Positions 48,411 to 60,589 are shown, counted from the first letter of the stretch. The stretch: 64,000 nucleotides of DNA from Impatiens glandulifera (GCF_907164915.1 NC_061867.1:44674242-44738241); one strand, 5' to 3'. Translations and numbers: made by a program. Notes: generated by a model not told the origin, from the sequence alone.

Positions 48411-48880
48411 GGAGTTTTCAACCGGTTTGATTAAGTCCGATTTTATCCCTTTATTTTAAAAATTAATTAACATACTATTACCTATTCATAAGAAATTTTA
48501 TCACATTTTTAATTTCTTTAAATTACCATTTATAATTCCACGTTATAGTAATATTATAAAAATAATTTTACATATTTTAACTAACCTATTTTAATTATTT
48601 TTTATAATTTTATATAAATTATAATTTATTATTTTAAAATAATTCTAAACAAATTATAATTTAAAATTAAAAAAAAACTAATATATATTATTAAATATTA
48701 TAATATACATAATATTTACAAAAATTAACTAATATAAATTATAAAATAAATAAATTTATAATTAAATCATTACCAGTTTATCGGTTCAACCGAAAAACAA
48801 ACTGATAAAAATAACAGTTAACCGAAGCCGATAAACTATCAATTCGGTTATCCGATTTCGTTTTCAGCCCTAGTAAGCCA
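48411..48880. repeat. MITE-like AT-rich element with CGGTT/AACCG ends
   Basis: Very AT-rich core bounded by GC-richer ends. Left: TTTTCAACCGGTTTGATTAAG. Right: AACCGATAAAC-like sequence, CAATTCGGTTATCCGATTTC, then GTTTTCAGCCCTAG. The right end read in reverse (CTAGGGCTGAAAACGAAATC) resembles common hAT-type MITE/LTR edges. The ends are not perfect inverted repeats. Confidence 0.3.
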
Positions 48881-48977
48881 AGAAAAGATGGTTTCTTTAT
48901 ATCAGAATCACCCCTAACTGTTAAAGAGAAAAAGTGACATAGATTCAGCTGTCTCACTTAAATCATAATACTCAGAA

Positions 48978-49042
48978 AATTTATATATATATTCTTTATG
49001 ACTGCAGGCAATTTATATATATATTCTTTATGACTGCAGGCT
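48978..49042 (+). repeat. 32-bp tandem duplication
   Basis: Two adjacent identical copies of a 32-bp unit containing TATTCTTTATGACTGCAGGC. Confidence 0.9.
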
Positions 49043-50254
49043 ATGGTATGGACACTAACCCCAAGTCATGTTGTCCATGTTAGGTTTAAACAAATTTATT
49101 TCAATTAAAACATTAAATAATCAGCCAGCTAAGTTAATCTATCATATTATAAAACATAACCTTAAGAAATGAAACACACAATGGCAACACCAGGTATATG
49201 ATTTTGTGGCATAGACCACATGAACATGACAAGGAGATAATAGAACAGTTATAGGGTATGATTTTCCATTGAATACAACTAGCTAATAAATTACTAAAAT
49301 TGAACCTTTTTCCCACTGAAATCTTCAATGTGTGTGTGGATTCATGTATCTGTCAAAAGAAAAGAATTCGCAACAAACAATCATGAACATTATCAGACTA
49401 GTGTACAATTTACATGCATTTTCAACATGGTATTTGCATCAATAGTTATTGTATATAGTCAATGATTTTCACCAAAGAGTTCTAGTAGCTAAGAATATTT
49501 GTTATGGGAATAAATAAATGATAGATAAGTTGAGCCTATTTGATATGAGTAACAATAAGAGTTTAATTGATGTGGGATTTTTTTGAAAATAAACAGATTT
49601 TTTGGAGAAAAAAAAAATAACTTGCTAGATGAAAATCTGGATTATTTTGGGTTAATTGACTAAAATATCCTTGGTATTTAATATTTAAAATATTATAAAA
49701 AATAAAATAAGGGTGATTTGGTATTTAGATGATGATTTGAATTATTTTATATTATAAAAAATAAAATAAGATGAAGCTTCATCAAACAAGACCTATGGGT
49801 TATTTGGATTATTTTCAAATAAGGCCAACACATCACATATCCTTTCAACAAACAAATCACTTGATTCATCAACCAAAACACTTTTACTATAATTTTTTTT
49901 ATAAAATTTAAATAAAATGATATTTTAGTAGTGAACCCAAATAATCCACTTTTTCATCCAACAATAGTTTGAATTCTATAACCCATATATTTTTCAAATA
50001 ACCCAAGATCAAACAAGCTCCAAGTCTTTTAGTTAGTAACAGGGTATATAACTACTTTGCTATAATAAACTACATTTTTGTGCCTTCAAAGAAAATAATA
50101 TATGATTCTATCATTTCCAAATATAAAATAATTTAAAAACTTAACCTCACGTGCATTAAAAATCTCATGAGTGAGCGGAGGAAGTAAAAATAAGCAAATT
50201 TATCTTGTTTAATATATGCAAGAGAGGAGAGAAAACACACCCATCAATTCTTCT
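49043..50254. other. Intergenic region 3' of OSGEP
   Basis: No gene seen. Contains an ATATTATAAAAAATAAAATAAG duplication (49688-49712, 49748-49772). The OSGEP 3' UTR should occupy the right end. Confidence 0.5.
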
Positions 50255-52048
50255 CTATAACGCCATCCCCGCAATTGATGACTCCTTTTTGTCTCTCCAG
50301 ATTGCCAACACTTCATCCGTTCGGAATCTTTGAGTGAATGTTGATTCCTCGAGAGGAGTTGATGTTCCATGAGCAAAGGCTAATAGACCGGTGTATGCAA
50401 TCATTGCCCCATTGTCAACGCAATACCTGTCATCGGTTGCAAACAAATTTCCTCCTCTCTCAGAACACATGACTTTCATCATCTCCTGCAATCGCACATT
50501 GCAGCCAACACCTCCAACAATCAAAATATCTTTTTTGTCACAGTGTGCCATTGCTCTTTCTGTGATTTCCACAAGCATTGCAAAGAGTGTTTCCTAAAAT
50601 AAGATCAACATACACAATTGGACAAAGTTCATTAAACATCTAAACATACATTATTCTTGCATGGAAGGAAAGCACAAGCATTGTTGTGGATATGTTTACC
50701 TGAAGGGAGTAACACAAATCTGCAGGAGTACATTCATTGTTCTTGAGTTTCTCTTCAGCTGTCGTTTCTATGTAACTCAATATTCCAGAGAATGAAACAT
50801 CCATCCCTTTCACCACATATGGTATGTCAATAAACTTCTCTCCTTTCTTAGCAAGCTAAAAGAAAAAATGTGAAAGCAGGTTTGTCATAATAAAATACCA
50901 TCCAAATCCTCCAATGCATAAGGTAATCATATACCATATAAAACTAGTTTTGAGTACAGCCTTCCATTTGAAGAAATAAAATAAGAAGTAATCAAGCACT
51001 CAAGTTTAAAGAGTATAGAATAAAATAATGTCAAAGATATATCATAGTGAAAATTTGTTTCTCAACAAGTATTAACTACAAGATATAATGAAGAGAATGG
51101 TTTATAGGAGGCTTTCAGATTTGACTCATAATCGTGTGAAAGCAATTTTGGCTCTCCATCAAAGTGTTAGTATTATTTAACAATAGTCCATAACCTTCCC
51201 TATTTCAATCAAATTTCCCATCACCATCCAACATATATTTTTGTCATTTTCAGTTGAATTTAGATTGCCTTTCCCATCATCCAGTAACAATCAACAGCAA
51301 CCATATTTACAAGTTTCCTAGCTTATCAATGCTTAGGTGTTCCATAAATTCTTACATGTCAACATCTGAATTGAGTTTTGAAGTGTAAGTATTGAGGGTA
51401 GTTCCTGATACAAACTCATTTTTGCTAATAGATCAAGTAAGCAACTTCTATGCTAACATTACATGATTCAAAATATATAAACAGCATGTTTACCTGCTCA
51501 ATGTTGTATCCTGGGCTTGGATCATTAGACAGGGTAAGAACCCTAGCAAATCGATCCAAACAATTTCCAATAGCAATATCAATAGTCTCACCAAAAATTC
51601 GATACCTTCCTTCACTATAAGCAATAACTTGTGTATTACCACCACTTACATACAAAACAACAGGGTCAATAGCCCCAGTAACAATCCTACCCATTTCAAT
51701 ATGTGCAACACAATGATTTACAGCAACAATAGGTTTCTTCCACAATTGAGAAAGAACCCGAACAACAATAGCTGAAACCTGGAGAGGTGCACCCATACCT
51801 GGTCCTTTAGTATAACAAAGACAATCAATATCATCTTTTGTTACTTGGGCAGTATCAAGAGCAGATTTCACAAGAGGAAGAATATGCTCAAGATGATGAT
51901 GTGCAGTTTCTCTTGGGAGAAATCCTTGACCAGGAGGAGTTATGTAAGTGTGTCTTGGATTAGATAATATTATCCCATCAAGGGTTACAACTCCAACTCC
52001 AATCTTGTTTGCTGAACCCTCAAATCCAAGAGCTAACATTTTCTTCAT
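50255..52048 (-). CDS. OSGEP: KEOPS complex Kae1/OSGEP, tRNA t6A37 threonylcarbamoyltransferase, 349 aa, 3 exons
   Basis: Transfers threonylcarbamoyl from TC-AMP to A37 of ANN-decoding tRNAs as the catalytic subunit of the KEOPS complex (cytosol/nucleus). Exons on the minus strand are 52048-51494, 50855-50700 and 50593-50255, all GT-AG and in frame, for 349 residues, the usual length of eukaryotic Kae1. ASKHA-fold motifs visible: LGFEGSANK near the N-terminus, metal-binding His112 and His116 in [19 protein letters not shown], and Asp297 in [13 protein letters not shown]. The start at 52048 ([11 protein letters not shown]) matches conserved homologs. An in-frame ATG at 52111 would add 21 residues with no family counterpart. 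Absence of a transit peptide distinguishes it from the organellar OSGEPL1/Qri7 paralogue. The leader upstream (52060-52240) is GC-richer, as expected for a housekeeping promoter; no TATA box is obvious. Confidence 0.95.
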
Positions 52049-52244
52049 CTTTTTGTTAATTTCCTTGTTCCTGTTCAAAAACCCGTTTCGTTCAAATAAT
52101 TTGCAACCCAAAACTTCCTAGAAATCTGCAATCAAATCTCCTTTAAAGTGGACGACGAGACAGCATAGGTCAATGATGGTTCAGAAACAGGCCGCCAATG
52201 GGAAGATTTGGGAGTTGAAGCTAGGGCAAGAAACGGGGTTTATT

Positions 52245-52915
52245 CGGATTTATATAATTCATATTTAAACATTTATTTTATAATTAATTTTTCAAATATT
52301 AAATTATTATCGATATAGTTCTTCTTATTATTATTTTTAGGAATTGTTTTTTTGCCGAATAAATAAATTGTTTTTTTAGCTTAACAATAACCGAAACTGA
52401 CTTTACGTTTTGGTTTCTATATTTTGGTGTACATATTGATTGAATTAAATACTTATTCTACTTTCTTTTTTTTTTTAATTCACTTTTATTATCAACATTG
52501 GGTGCAATATTCAGCCATATTAGAGGATTCAATTTTGTTTTGTATGTATACTTTGTTTGGTTGAACACAATGTTTACTATTTGTTAATAAATTCCTAAGT
52601 GTAAATACTATAATTTAGTTATTCAATTCATAAATTTTTAAATAATTATTTTAAATAAATAAATTCAAAATAATTAAAATTAAAGTTAAATTATAATTAA
52701 ATAATTAAATGAAATAATTATTTATTAATTAAATTTTAATTAATTAGAATAAAGAAAAAAAATAAATAAATAATTTGAGATTAATATTGTATTCATTTTA
52801 TACTAAATTAATTATTTATAAAATCCTAAAATGTGAAGAAGAAGAAATAATAAATAAATAATTAGACAAACTAAATATTAAAAATATTTTGTATATTTTG
52901 TAGGATAAAAATAAA
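52245..52915. other. AT-rich spacer upstream of OSGEP
   Basis: No gene seen. Confidence 0.5.
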
Positions 52916-53440
52916 GCCAAAATGAGTGAATTTCAAATAAGCTCCAAGGTTCTAATCTGCGGCAGTCAAAATCAAGAGAAATCAATGCAGCAGACCACAC
53001 AACTATCTGATGAGCGTCATGAGGCCCCTGACTTCATCCAACACGCCACAACAAGCTGCGTCGCCCGTTGCAGCGAAAGAAAAGTGCTTTCGCGCAGCAC
53101 TACATCAACTAACGCGCGCATCAACGTTGTTAGTCCAGACGCGGACGGAACGCCCAGCACTGACGGAACGCGGACAGAACACCCAAAACGTCCGCGCTTT
53201 GGCCAAAAACGACGTCGTTTCAAGACTCCCAGAGCGCTCAAATGCGGAAGAAGCAAACGACGCCGTTTTCGACCTTGGTTTGTCTTCTTCCTCAAGAAGA
53301 ACTAGATCAACGAAATCTTTGATTTTTCAAAGATGTAACTCGGTTGATACTCTACCAGATGACTTGATTCAAAAACTGGAATGATCACCCTAACATGGTG
53401 ATCACCCTAACATGGTGATCATTTCACCTACAATCATAGG
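52916..53440 (+). mobile_element. GC-rich, retroelement-like segment
   Basis: Sharp rise in GC and CpG content. It contains AACGACGTCGTTT and AAACGACGCCGTTT near-palindromes. Long overlapping open frames exist in three frames on both strands (about 92-127 codons), which indicates base composition rather than coding. At 53383-53427, GATCACCCTAACATGGT is tandemly repeated within GGTGATCACC palindromes. The composition suggests LTR or leader sequence of a retroelement; no domain was recognised. Confidence 0.35.
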
Positions 53441-54160
53441 TTTAATCATCACCTGAAAAATCAAGTGGAATGAAACAAAAGACATTAATGGTCTTTTGTC
53501 TGAAATTCGTTCCACCTCTAAAGAAATCGCCATTAAAAGTTTCAAGCTTTTCTTGAAAATTTTGAAGTTATGTATAAAGATTTAGAGCTCAGTTCTAGAT
53601 TACCACAGAGCTTTTAAAAGAGTTCAAGAGTGTTCTCCAATTCACATTAAGCTTCAATTCATGTTGTAATTTAACTTAAGAATTCAAATTGAAATTTTTA
53701 CATTTCAGTTCGACCAGTCTTGAATATTGTTTAATTTTTCAATTTCTTGATTGAAAAACGATCATAAGTTCATTTATAAGCTTTCTATTGAAACTAATTT
53801 AGATCAATCGATCCAAATCGAAAATACATAAATTTTACTTGAAAATCTTCAAAGCTGGGTGTCTGTTCATGAGGTATAACTCAAGAACAGTGACTCAAAA
53901 ACCTTCCTAACATGTTTCTAGAGGTGTTAAGAGTATGTTCAGATAAATTACAAGAAATCCCGATCATGTTTGATCCAAAACCAAAATTTTCATAGAAAAG
54001 AAAATATATGTTCTTGAATTAGTTAAAATGAATAGTCAATGTTCATGTGTTTGATTCTACTTGATCTTAATGTGTATAAGGAAGCTATTGGTAAGCTCCT
54101 TATACTTAATTAGACCTTCAAAATCAAAATCACGATTTTTGCTCTAGAACAATTCAAATT
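53441..54160. other. Unassigned repeat-like sequence
   Basis: Moderately AT-rich, no frame of note. Probably the interior of the same decayed element. Confidence 0.3.
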
Positions 54161-55620
54161 AAATGGGACATCATCCCGATCGAATGATGCATCAAGATGA
54201 TATTATAAACGATCTTTTAGGTTAGACGGAGCTCCCCGTCCCTTTGGATCGAAGAATGAAGGCTTGAATCGAAATAACCAAACCTACATTTTGATGTTCT
54301 TGGCATCCGACCGAGGATCGCACCTATGTTTGATTTTCAACCGAGAAAATCAAACCTTCCTACACCTGACTGAGGAATCCTAGCCCCGACCTTCGGTCTG
54401 GCACCTAACCAAGGGACTACAGTATGTGCTTGATTTTTGACCGAGAAAACAAGTTCGGCATGGTTTTCGACCAAAGAATCCTAGCCACGACTGAGGAATT
54501 CTAGCACTCAACCAAGGGATTTCAGTTTGGGCTTGATTTTCAACCGAGAAAAACAAAACCAACATGGTTTTCGACCGAGAATCCCCTATACCCGCCTAGC
54601 CCCGACCGATAATTCATACACCCAAAAGAGGAAACAGTGCGCGCGAACTGACGAATTCCAGCCTTCGACCGAGAGACCCACACACGAGACTGAGGAGACC
54701 AATCTCTATGTTGACAGGTGTCCAACCCGTTGACTTCGGGCCAAACCCGCTCTAGACCTGTGTACAAGACCCGGTTCGCGTCTCGGACATTTGACTAAGG
54801 GCATGTTTGTTTGGGATTTTAATTTTAAATTGTTTTTTTTACAATTAGAAGTCCCAAATCATTTTTTTTAAATCCGAAATAATAGAGAGCGGTATCAAAA
54901 TATTTTTAAACTATTTTCATAAAACATATTTTGATAAAGGTCTGTTTGAATTTATCTATAAATTTTATTGCCTTGAACTGAAATTTTTCAGGTATTTTCC
55001 TTAATAATCGTTGACATCAATCGCAGGTACTAGCATTTAAATATTATTTTATAATTTTAAATGCAAGAAAAATATATACATGTCTAGAACTTAAAAAATA
55101 ATTGATTAAATAAAATGTAATAAAACCAGTTATTCTAAAACAAAGTTTTTATAAATTATAGACTGTTCTTTAACAGGTACGGGGATATAGTGTGAAAACT
55201 CTTTCTTGAGCATCACCAAACATCGAATTCAAAATAAACTCTGATCAAATATACGTTTATATTTTTTCCAAAAAAAAATATGTTTATTTACGTAAATAAA
55301 ATGTTTTATTGATTTTAAATTAAAAATCAATTGACGACTATTTTATAAAATAAATAATCTTTTAAATTATTTTAAATACAGATTTCTTTTAATCAAATTG
55401 TGATTTCATTATTTTAAATCTAAAAAAGATTGTTTAAATTATTAAAAATTAATTATTGCTATAATTAATTTTAAAATGTCAAAATACACTTTTGTATAAA
55501 TCTTTCAAATAATATTTTATTAAAAGATTTTTGACATACAAACCGAAGTTGAAATTTCTCAATCTCGAGCTTTTTCGGGACTAGGGATTCCCAAAGTTAC
55601 ACTAAGCGATTTTTTTAATT
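54161..55620 (+). mobile_element. CGACCGAG-rich and gypsy-LTR-like remnant
   Basis: At 54290-54720, phrases such as CAACCGAGAAAA, CCGACCGAGGATC and GACTGAGGAATCC recur in a degenerate array. At 55165-55240 and 55560-55610 come stretches typical of plant gypsy LTR interiors (TTCTTTAACAGGTACGGGG; TTTTTCGGGACTAGGGATTC). It resembles 30250-31020 in order and content. No gag/pol domain. Confidence 0.4.
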
Positions 55621-56045
55621 GGCGCTAGATGATCATGTCATGTTACTTTATTTTTGAATTTTGCTTAATAAAACATAACTATCATAATTATGTTTGTGAA
55701 TAATTCAAGTCATTTGAAGCTAAGGAAATTAGAGATGTTCGTTAGAGGAGAAACGAATGAGGTGTGAGTTCAAAATGTACTCGCTTAAGGTTCAAGCCAT
55801 GCTTGAGGGTGTACTTGGATGGTTGACCAAGTGCCAATTTGTTCACCCGAACAAAAATGCGATTAGATGTATCCAAACAAATTTCAGTACACTTGGTAGT
55901 TACTTACATAGAATAATTAAAATTAGGTTCATAGTGTTTTTAGAGTTTATGGTACAAATGCTAAGGTAATTGATGAAATTATAATAAATTAATTTTATTT
56001 AGATTCTATGTTATTTAATTGCATTTTATTTAACAATTTTATGCT
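55621..56045. other. Spacer
   Basis: No gene; a 70-codon frame at 55757-55969 has no recognisable feature. Confidence 0.4.
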
Positions 56046-56049
56046 ACAC

Positions 56050-57020
56050 TTGGGTAAAATATGTCAATTTTTTTAAATCCTTACTCAGACAATTCGTGTC
56101 AGACTTTCAATTGTGTTGTGTCGTATCGAAATTAATTTTTATATGTGTCGTATGTGTCTTGACCCACTCAATATATCATGATTAATGGGGTCATTCTTGT
56201 CATGATAACTCGCGTTAACATGTTTATTTGTGTTATATTAACTCGTGTTCACACTCGTATATCGTGTTATGTCTCCTAGAGCTAGTTAACGTGTCATCAC
56301 GTGTATATTAATTTATTAATCCAACTAAATAAGTTCATTTAGTTTAATATAATGTTGTGTTATTTTAAATTATTAATTAATATATTAAGTTAGTTAAATA
56401 TGAAATTTTAAAAATTTTAAAATTTTAAATAAATATTGTAAGATCGTTATTAGAAAGTATATGATATTTATTAAGAGATATTTGTATTTATTATTATTTT
56501 ATAATTTTTTTTATTAAATAAAATCATTTAAATAAAGAGTGAAAAAAGATGAGATTCTCATATTTTTATTCATATAATATATTTTTTAAATGTTTATAAA
56601 ATGTATTTTATTTAATTTATATTATTTAAGTTATTTTTTTAATTATTTAATTTAACTTTATATAAATTATATTTATAAAATTAAATAATTCATTAATTTA
56701 AAGAGAATTTAGGTAAATTTAGAAAGATATCTGTAGATTGAATGATAATATAAAGATGAGTAGTTTGAAAAAAAAAATGAAATGGAAAAAATAAATAGAA
56801 AATGAATAGATTTAGAATTGACATGTTTTGTTTAGGTCATGTGACTAGCTGTGCTCATTTTGATTCATTTGTAGACTCGTGCTCGTGTAATTTCTATGAC
56901 AGTGTTATGTCCGAGTTTGTGTCGTGTCGATCTTGTCGTGATTGTGTCGTTAGGTGCTTGTGTTGTGTTCAACTCAAAACATAAGATAATATCGTGTTGT
57001 ATCGTTTTGTACCAAAATTT
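56050..57020 (+). repeat. GTGTCGT-rich dispersed repeat, copy A
   Basis: GC-richer ends with many (T)GTGTCGT words (CAATTCGTGTCAGAC, GTTGTGTCGTATCG, CTTGTCGTGATTGTGTCG) flank an AT-rich core. Copies B (57340-57870) and C (59590-60525) share order and orientation, including CCAACTAAATAAGTT and TGAAATTTTA landmarks. It is a non-autonomous mobile element by appearance; the ends (TGTCAATTTTTT, and in reverse TTGTCAAAATTTTGG) may be weak terminal inverted repeats. Confidence 0.6.
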
Positions 57021-57230
57021 TGACAACTTTCACATAAAATAAAACTTAAAGCCATCCTCGTCAGTACAATCATTGTCAATGTAAATTGGAAATACATTGA
57101 TTGAATTCGGGTAGCCAATCAATTAGTTAATATATAAGTTAGCTTATATAGAATTTAAGAAGTGACTTAAATTGACAAACATTTGAAAAGTTGTAACAAG
57201 ATTGACAAACCTAAAGGCTCGAGTAAGAAC

Positions 57231-57336
57231 TCTATGGCGTTGCCCTTGTCCCATTTGATTGTTGGGCCGATCTCAAAAACCTTTCTATGGCGTTGCCCTT
57301 GTCCCATTTGATTGTCGGGCCGATCTCAAAACCTCA
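57231..57336 (+). repeat. 53-bp tandem duplication
   Basis: TCTATGGCGTTGCCCTTGTC...GGGCCGATCTCAAAA repeated at 57231 and 57284 with one substitution and one indel. Confidence 0.9.
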
Positions 57337-57339
57337 TTC

Positions 57340-57860
57340 TCAATTTTGAATATTCCGTCAAACTGATTTAATATTCTTGGCTAATATTTTTATTTATTAT
57401 TATTTTATAAATTATTTATTTTTTTGTTAGGTAAATCATTTAAATAAAGAGAGAAATTATAAGGCTCTCATATTTTTATATTTATAATTTATTTTTATAA
57501 TGTTTATATCATGTATTTTATTTAATTTATATTATTTTAATTAATTTTTTATTTTAATTATTTAATTTAGTTATAAATATTGTTTATAAAATTAAATAAT
57601 TTATTAATTTAAAGAGGATGTGGGTAGATTTAGAAAGACACGAGTAGTTTTGAGAATAATAATGTAAAGGTAAGTAGTTTGAAAAATAAAATTAAAAAAT
57701 TGAAATAAAATAAATAAATTTAGAGTTGACATGTCTTGTTTAAGTCGTATGACTAGTTGTGCTCATTTTGATTCGTTTGTAAATTTGTGCTCGTGTCGTA
57801 TCTATGCTTGTGTTGAGTTCGTGTTTGTGTCGTACTGACTTGTGATCGCGTCATTATCGT
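57340..57860 (+). repeat. GTGTCGT-rich dispersed repeat, copy B (left-truncated)
   Basis: Corresponds to the right half of copy A, from the AT-rich core (about 57370) through TTGACATGTCTTGTTTAAG to the GTGTCGTACTGACTTGTG end. The left GC-rich end is missing. Confidence 0.6.
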
Positions 57861-57869
57861 GTATATTGC

Positions 57870-58290
57870 CATAAGAATAATTTTTCTTCACTGTTGGTTT
57901 GAAAATAAGACACATCATTCTTTCTTATTGAAGTGAAGCAATAAAAAAACATCGTATTTGTACTCATTTTAATAATTATAAACACAACTTTTTGTATGGC
58001 ACAAATTATATTTTTATCCTAATATGCCCAATCATATTTTTTGAATTTCCCTATACTAAAGAAGTTAATCCTTAAACGAGGAACATAGTAAAATTGAGAA
58101 ATAATAGGTTTCAATCCTCCAACATTGAGTCTTACGCTGTCTTTTTTTACATAGAGACATTCTAGCATTATTTCCTAATTTTACAATTTGATTAAAATTG
58201 TAATCAATCTAAGATACCAACCACCCATGTGATTAGAGTAGCCAAAATCTAAGAACCATGTTGCCTCTACTCCATTGATTTTTTACAAAT
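57870..58290 (-). mobile_element. Ty1/copia relic: protease region and GAG-pre-integrase
   Basis: Minus strand from about 58290 reads ATWFLDFGYSNHMGGWY (copia WFLDSGCSNHMTG, the protease active-site Asp followed by F in place of S/T). After stops come SVRLNVGGLKPIISQFYYVP, RLRINFFSIGKF and MSTNTMFFYCF, with SEEKLFLWQYTR at the position of the WLWHxRxGH integrase-entry motif. Order and spacing are those of copia pol. At least three stops make it dead. Confidence 0.75.
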
Positions 58291-58469
58291 GGTCTTATGA
58301 ACACTATCAAATTTACTATAGTGTAGCTTTGAATTTGTGGGCCAAACGAAAGAAATCTCAATAAATTTCATATTATTATATTTCATCATATAGTTAGAGA
58401 TAAATTTTATCATATAGCTGAATTTCAATTTAGGTTAAACAACAAATTAATGAAGAAATGAACAAACCA

Positions 58470-58994
58470 GGGTTACACATTCTTCAACCTAGAATCAAAC
58501 AGAGAAAATGTAAAATTATTACCTAGAATCGACCTGGAATCTTGATTGGAGGAGGGCAGAATAAATATGTGGCCGGAGGAGGGCGGAAAATCGATAAAGG
58601 GAATCAAATATTGAGCGGTGGAGGGAGGACGGGCGGAGAATCGGTCTGGGAGGATATGTGGCGGAAGACGGGCGGATCTGTGGCGGAGAAAGAAAGGGAG
58701 TGGGAGAAGAAAGAAAGAAAAGGAAAAAGAAAGAAATAAAATGAAACAGCGTTGGTAAATTAAAAAGATTTCACCGAGGGCGTAATCGCGGGCCCTCGGA
58801 AATATTTTTTCACCAAAAGCTGACATCACAGGCCCTCGGAAATAAAAGTTATCTACGAGGGATAACGGATGTCCTCGGTGGTCTTCACACATATCAGCGA
58901 ATGAAAGTTGATGCTCTCGGTTAAAAATATATTTTCGAGAGCATTTGATCGCTCTCGGTGAACGTCCTTAGTAATTACACATTTTCTACTAGTG
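58470..58994 (-). mobile_element. CACTA (En/Spm-type) transposon terminus
   Basis: Reading the minus strand from 58994, the sequence starts CACTAGTAGAAAAT, the standard CACTA terminal inverted repeat. A subterminal region follows with alternating CCGAGGGCC / GGCCCTCGG and CGAGAGCATC repeats (58760-58960). Toward 58540 lies a purine-rich GGAGG/GGCGG stretch. The opposite terminus and a transposase were not found, so this is one end of a truncated or rearranged copy. Confidence 0.65.
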
Positions 58995-59072
58995 AATAAA
59001 CAAAATAAATAAATAATTCAAACTGCATTTGCTAAATTTAGAATATAATATAATTATAAAGAAGAAGTGTAC

Positions 59073-59566
59073 CTTGGCTCTACATTTTCATTGACACTAG
59101 TAGTCGGAAAGTATTTAGTCACGTCTTTCACGTCTAAAAAATTATTGAGACATCATTGACGGTGTAATCTTTTTTTACCTCGTTCGTCATAAATGTTCAA
59201 TCTAGATCTTTCACAATGGGCGACAATGAGCCGTCATAATCAAGGAACATAATTATCTCTTTCTCATTAGATGTCTTTGTAATTTGATCGAACATGTCTA
59301 GAGTAGAAGGGTGTTGAATAATTTGAATTAGAAATTGAGAACTTATTAGTGAAAAATTAAAATAAAGTTGATACCACTTACTTTCCATTCATCGTTGTCA
59401 ACAAATTTTCAGGTAGGGGAGAGGCTCTCATGGAATCGACCCAACAAGAGTTGAGTCCTCTATCAAATTGTCTTTTCATGTAAAGTTCGGTTTCGGGGAT
59501 GGTGGTTGGAGAAGTAGTATCAATGGCGGTGGGAGGTGTTGCCATGTAGAGGGTGGGGTCGGACAT
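59073..59566 (-). pseudogene. Trehalose-6-phosphate phosphatase 5' fragment
   Basis: Three exon-like blocks on the minus strand: 59566-59382 (MSDPTLYMATPP ... SCWVDSMRASPLPENL), 59341-59179 (IIQHPSTLDMFDQI ... IIMFLDYDGSLSPIV) and 59133-59073 (VKDVTKYFPTTSV). They match plant TPPs, with HAD motif I (DYDGT) read here as DYDGS. Exons 1 and 2 join in frame. A TGA then replaces the Arg codon expected after KDLD (TPP: DPDRAFM), and joining exon 3 requires a one-base shift. The rest of the phosphatase, including motifs II-IV, is missing: 79 bp farther on is the CACTA terminus at 58994. Upstream sequence is cut by repeat C. Clearly non-functional. Confidence 0.8.
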
Positions 59567-59589
59567 GACTACAGTTGGACATCGTGCCT

Positions 59590-60525
59590 AGTGCCTAAAC
59601 AATCATATTCGACTCAAGCAATTCGTGTCAGACATTCAATTATGTTGTGCCGTGTCGAAACTCATTCTCATTTGTGTCGTATTGTGCATTGACCCGCTCA
59701 AAATATCATGATTCACGGACTCATTCGTGTCGTGATAATTTGATCGAGTAAATATGTTTATTCGTGTCGTGCTAACTCGTTTTTACGCTCGTGTGTCGTG
59801 TTATGTCTACTAGAGGTGGTTTTCGTGTTGGTACAATTCGTGTTCATTAATTTATTAATCCAACTAAATAAGTTAAATTAGTTTAATATATTATGTGTTG
59901 TTTTAAATTATTAACTAATATATTAAGTTAGTTAAATATGAAATTTTATAATTTTAAATATTTTAAATAAATATCTAGTATATGATATTTATTTATAGAT
60001 GTTTTTATTTGTTTTATTTTATAAATTTTTTTAGGTAAAATCACATTAAATAAAGAGAGAAATTAATAGACTCATATTTTTATTTATATAATCTATATTT
60101 TTAATGTTTATATAATATATTTTAAATTATTGAAGTTACTTTTTTTATTTTTTTTAATTATTTAATTTTAATTATATATATTATATTTATAGAATTAAAT
60201 AGTTTATTAATTTAAAGAGAATGTGGGTAGATTTAGAAATGTAGTTTGTTTGAGAATTATAATGTAAAGATGGATAGTTTGTAAAATAAAATAAAATTTG
60301 TGTGTAGAAAATTAATAGTTTTAGAGTTGATATGTCATGCTTAGCTTTTATGACTAGTTAGGTCTTATTTTATTTCGATTTGTTTGTAAACTTGTGAATT
60401 CGTGCTCGGGTGGGGTCGTACCGACTTACGATCGTGTGATCATGTCAATTTATAATTGTATCGCGATCGTGTCGTCTCATGTTTGTGTCGTATTCATCTT
60501 ACAACTCGAATGAAATAATATGATA
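59590..60525 (+). repeat. GTGTCGT-rich dispersed repeat, copy C
   Basis: Full-length relative of copy A, starting CAAGCAATTCGTGTCAGAC and ending in the GATCGTGTCGTCTCATG / GTGTCGTATTC region. It lies immediately upstream of the TPP pseudogene's first exon. Confidence 0.6.
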
Positions 60526-60589
60526 TTGTGTTTTTCCCTACCATTATCTTGTTGTTTCTTATTGACCCAAATCATTGCATTATAAAAAA

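Noticed and set aside
52049..52111. Upstream in-frame ATG extending OSGEP by 21 residues
   Set aside because: Family members start at [12 protein letters not shown]; the extension shows no transit-peptide character.
52922..53384. Three long overlapping ORFs (124-127 aa plus, 92 aa minus)
   Set aside because: Open in several frames at once in CpG-rich sequence, Arg/Ser/Thr-rich translations without domains; likely retroelement non-coding sequence.
58473..58892. 139-codon minus-strand ORF
   Set aside because: Lies across CACTA subterminal repeats and a purine/pyrimidine tract; its Leu/Ser/Pro/Phe-rich sequence reflects that tract.
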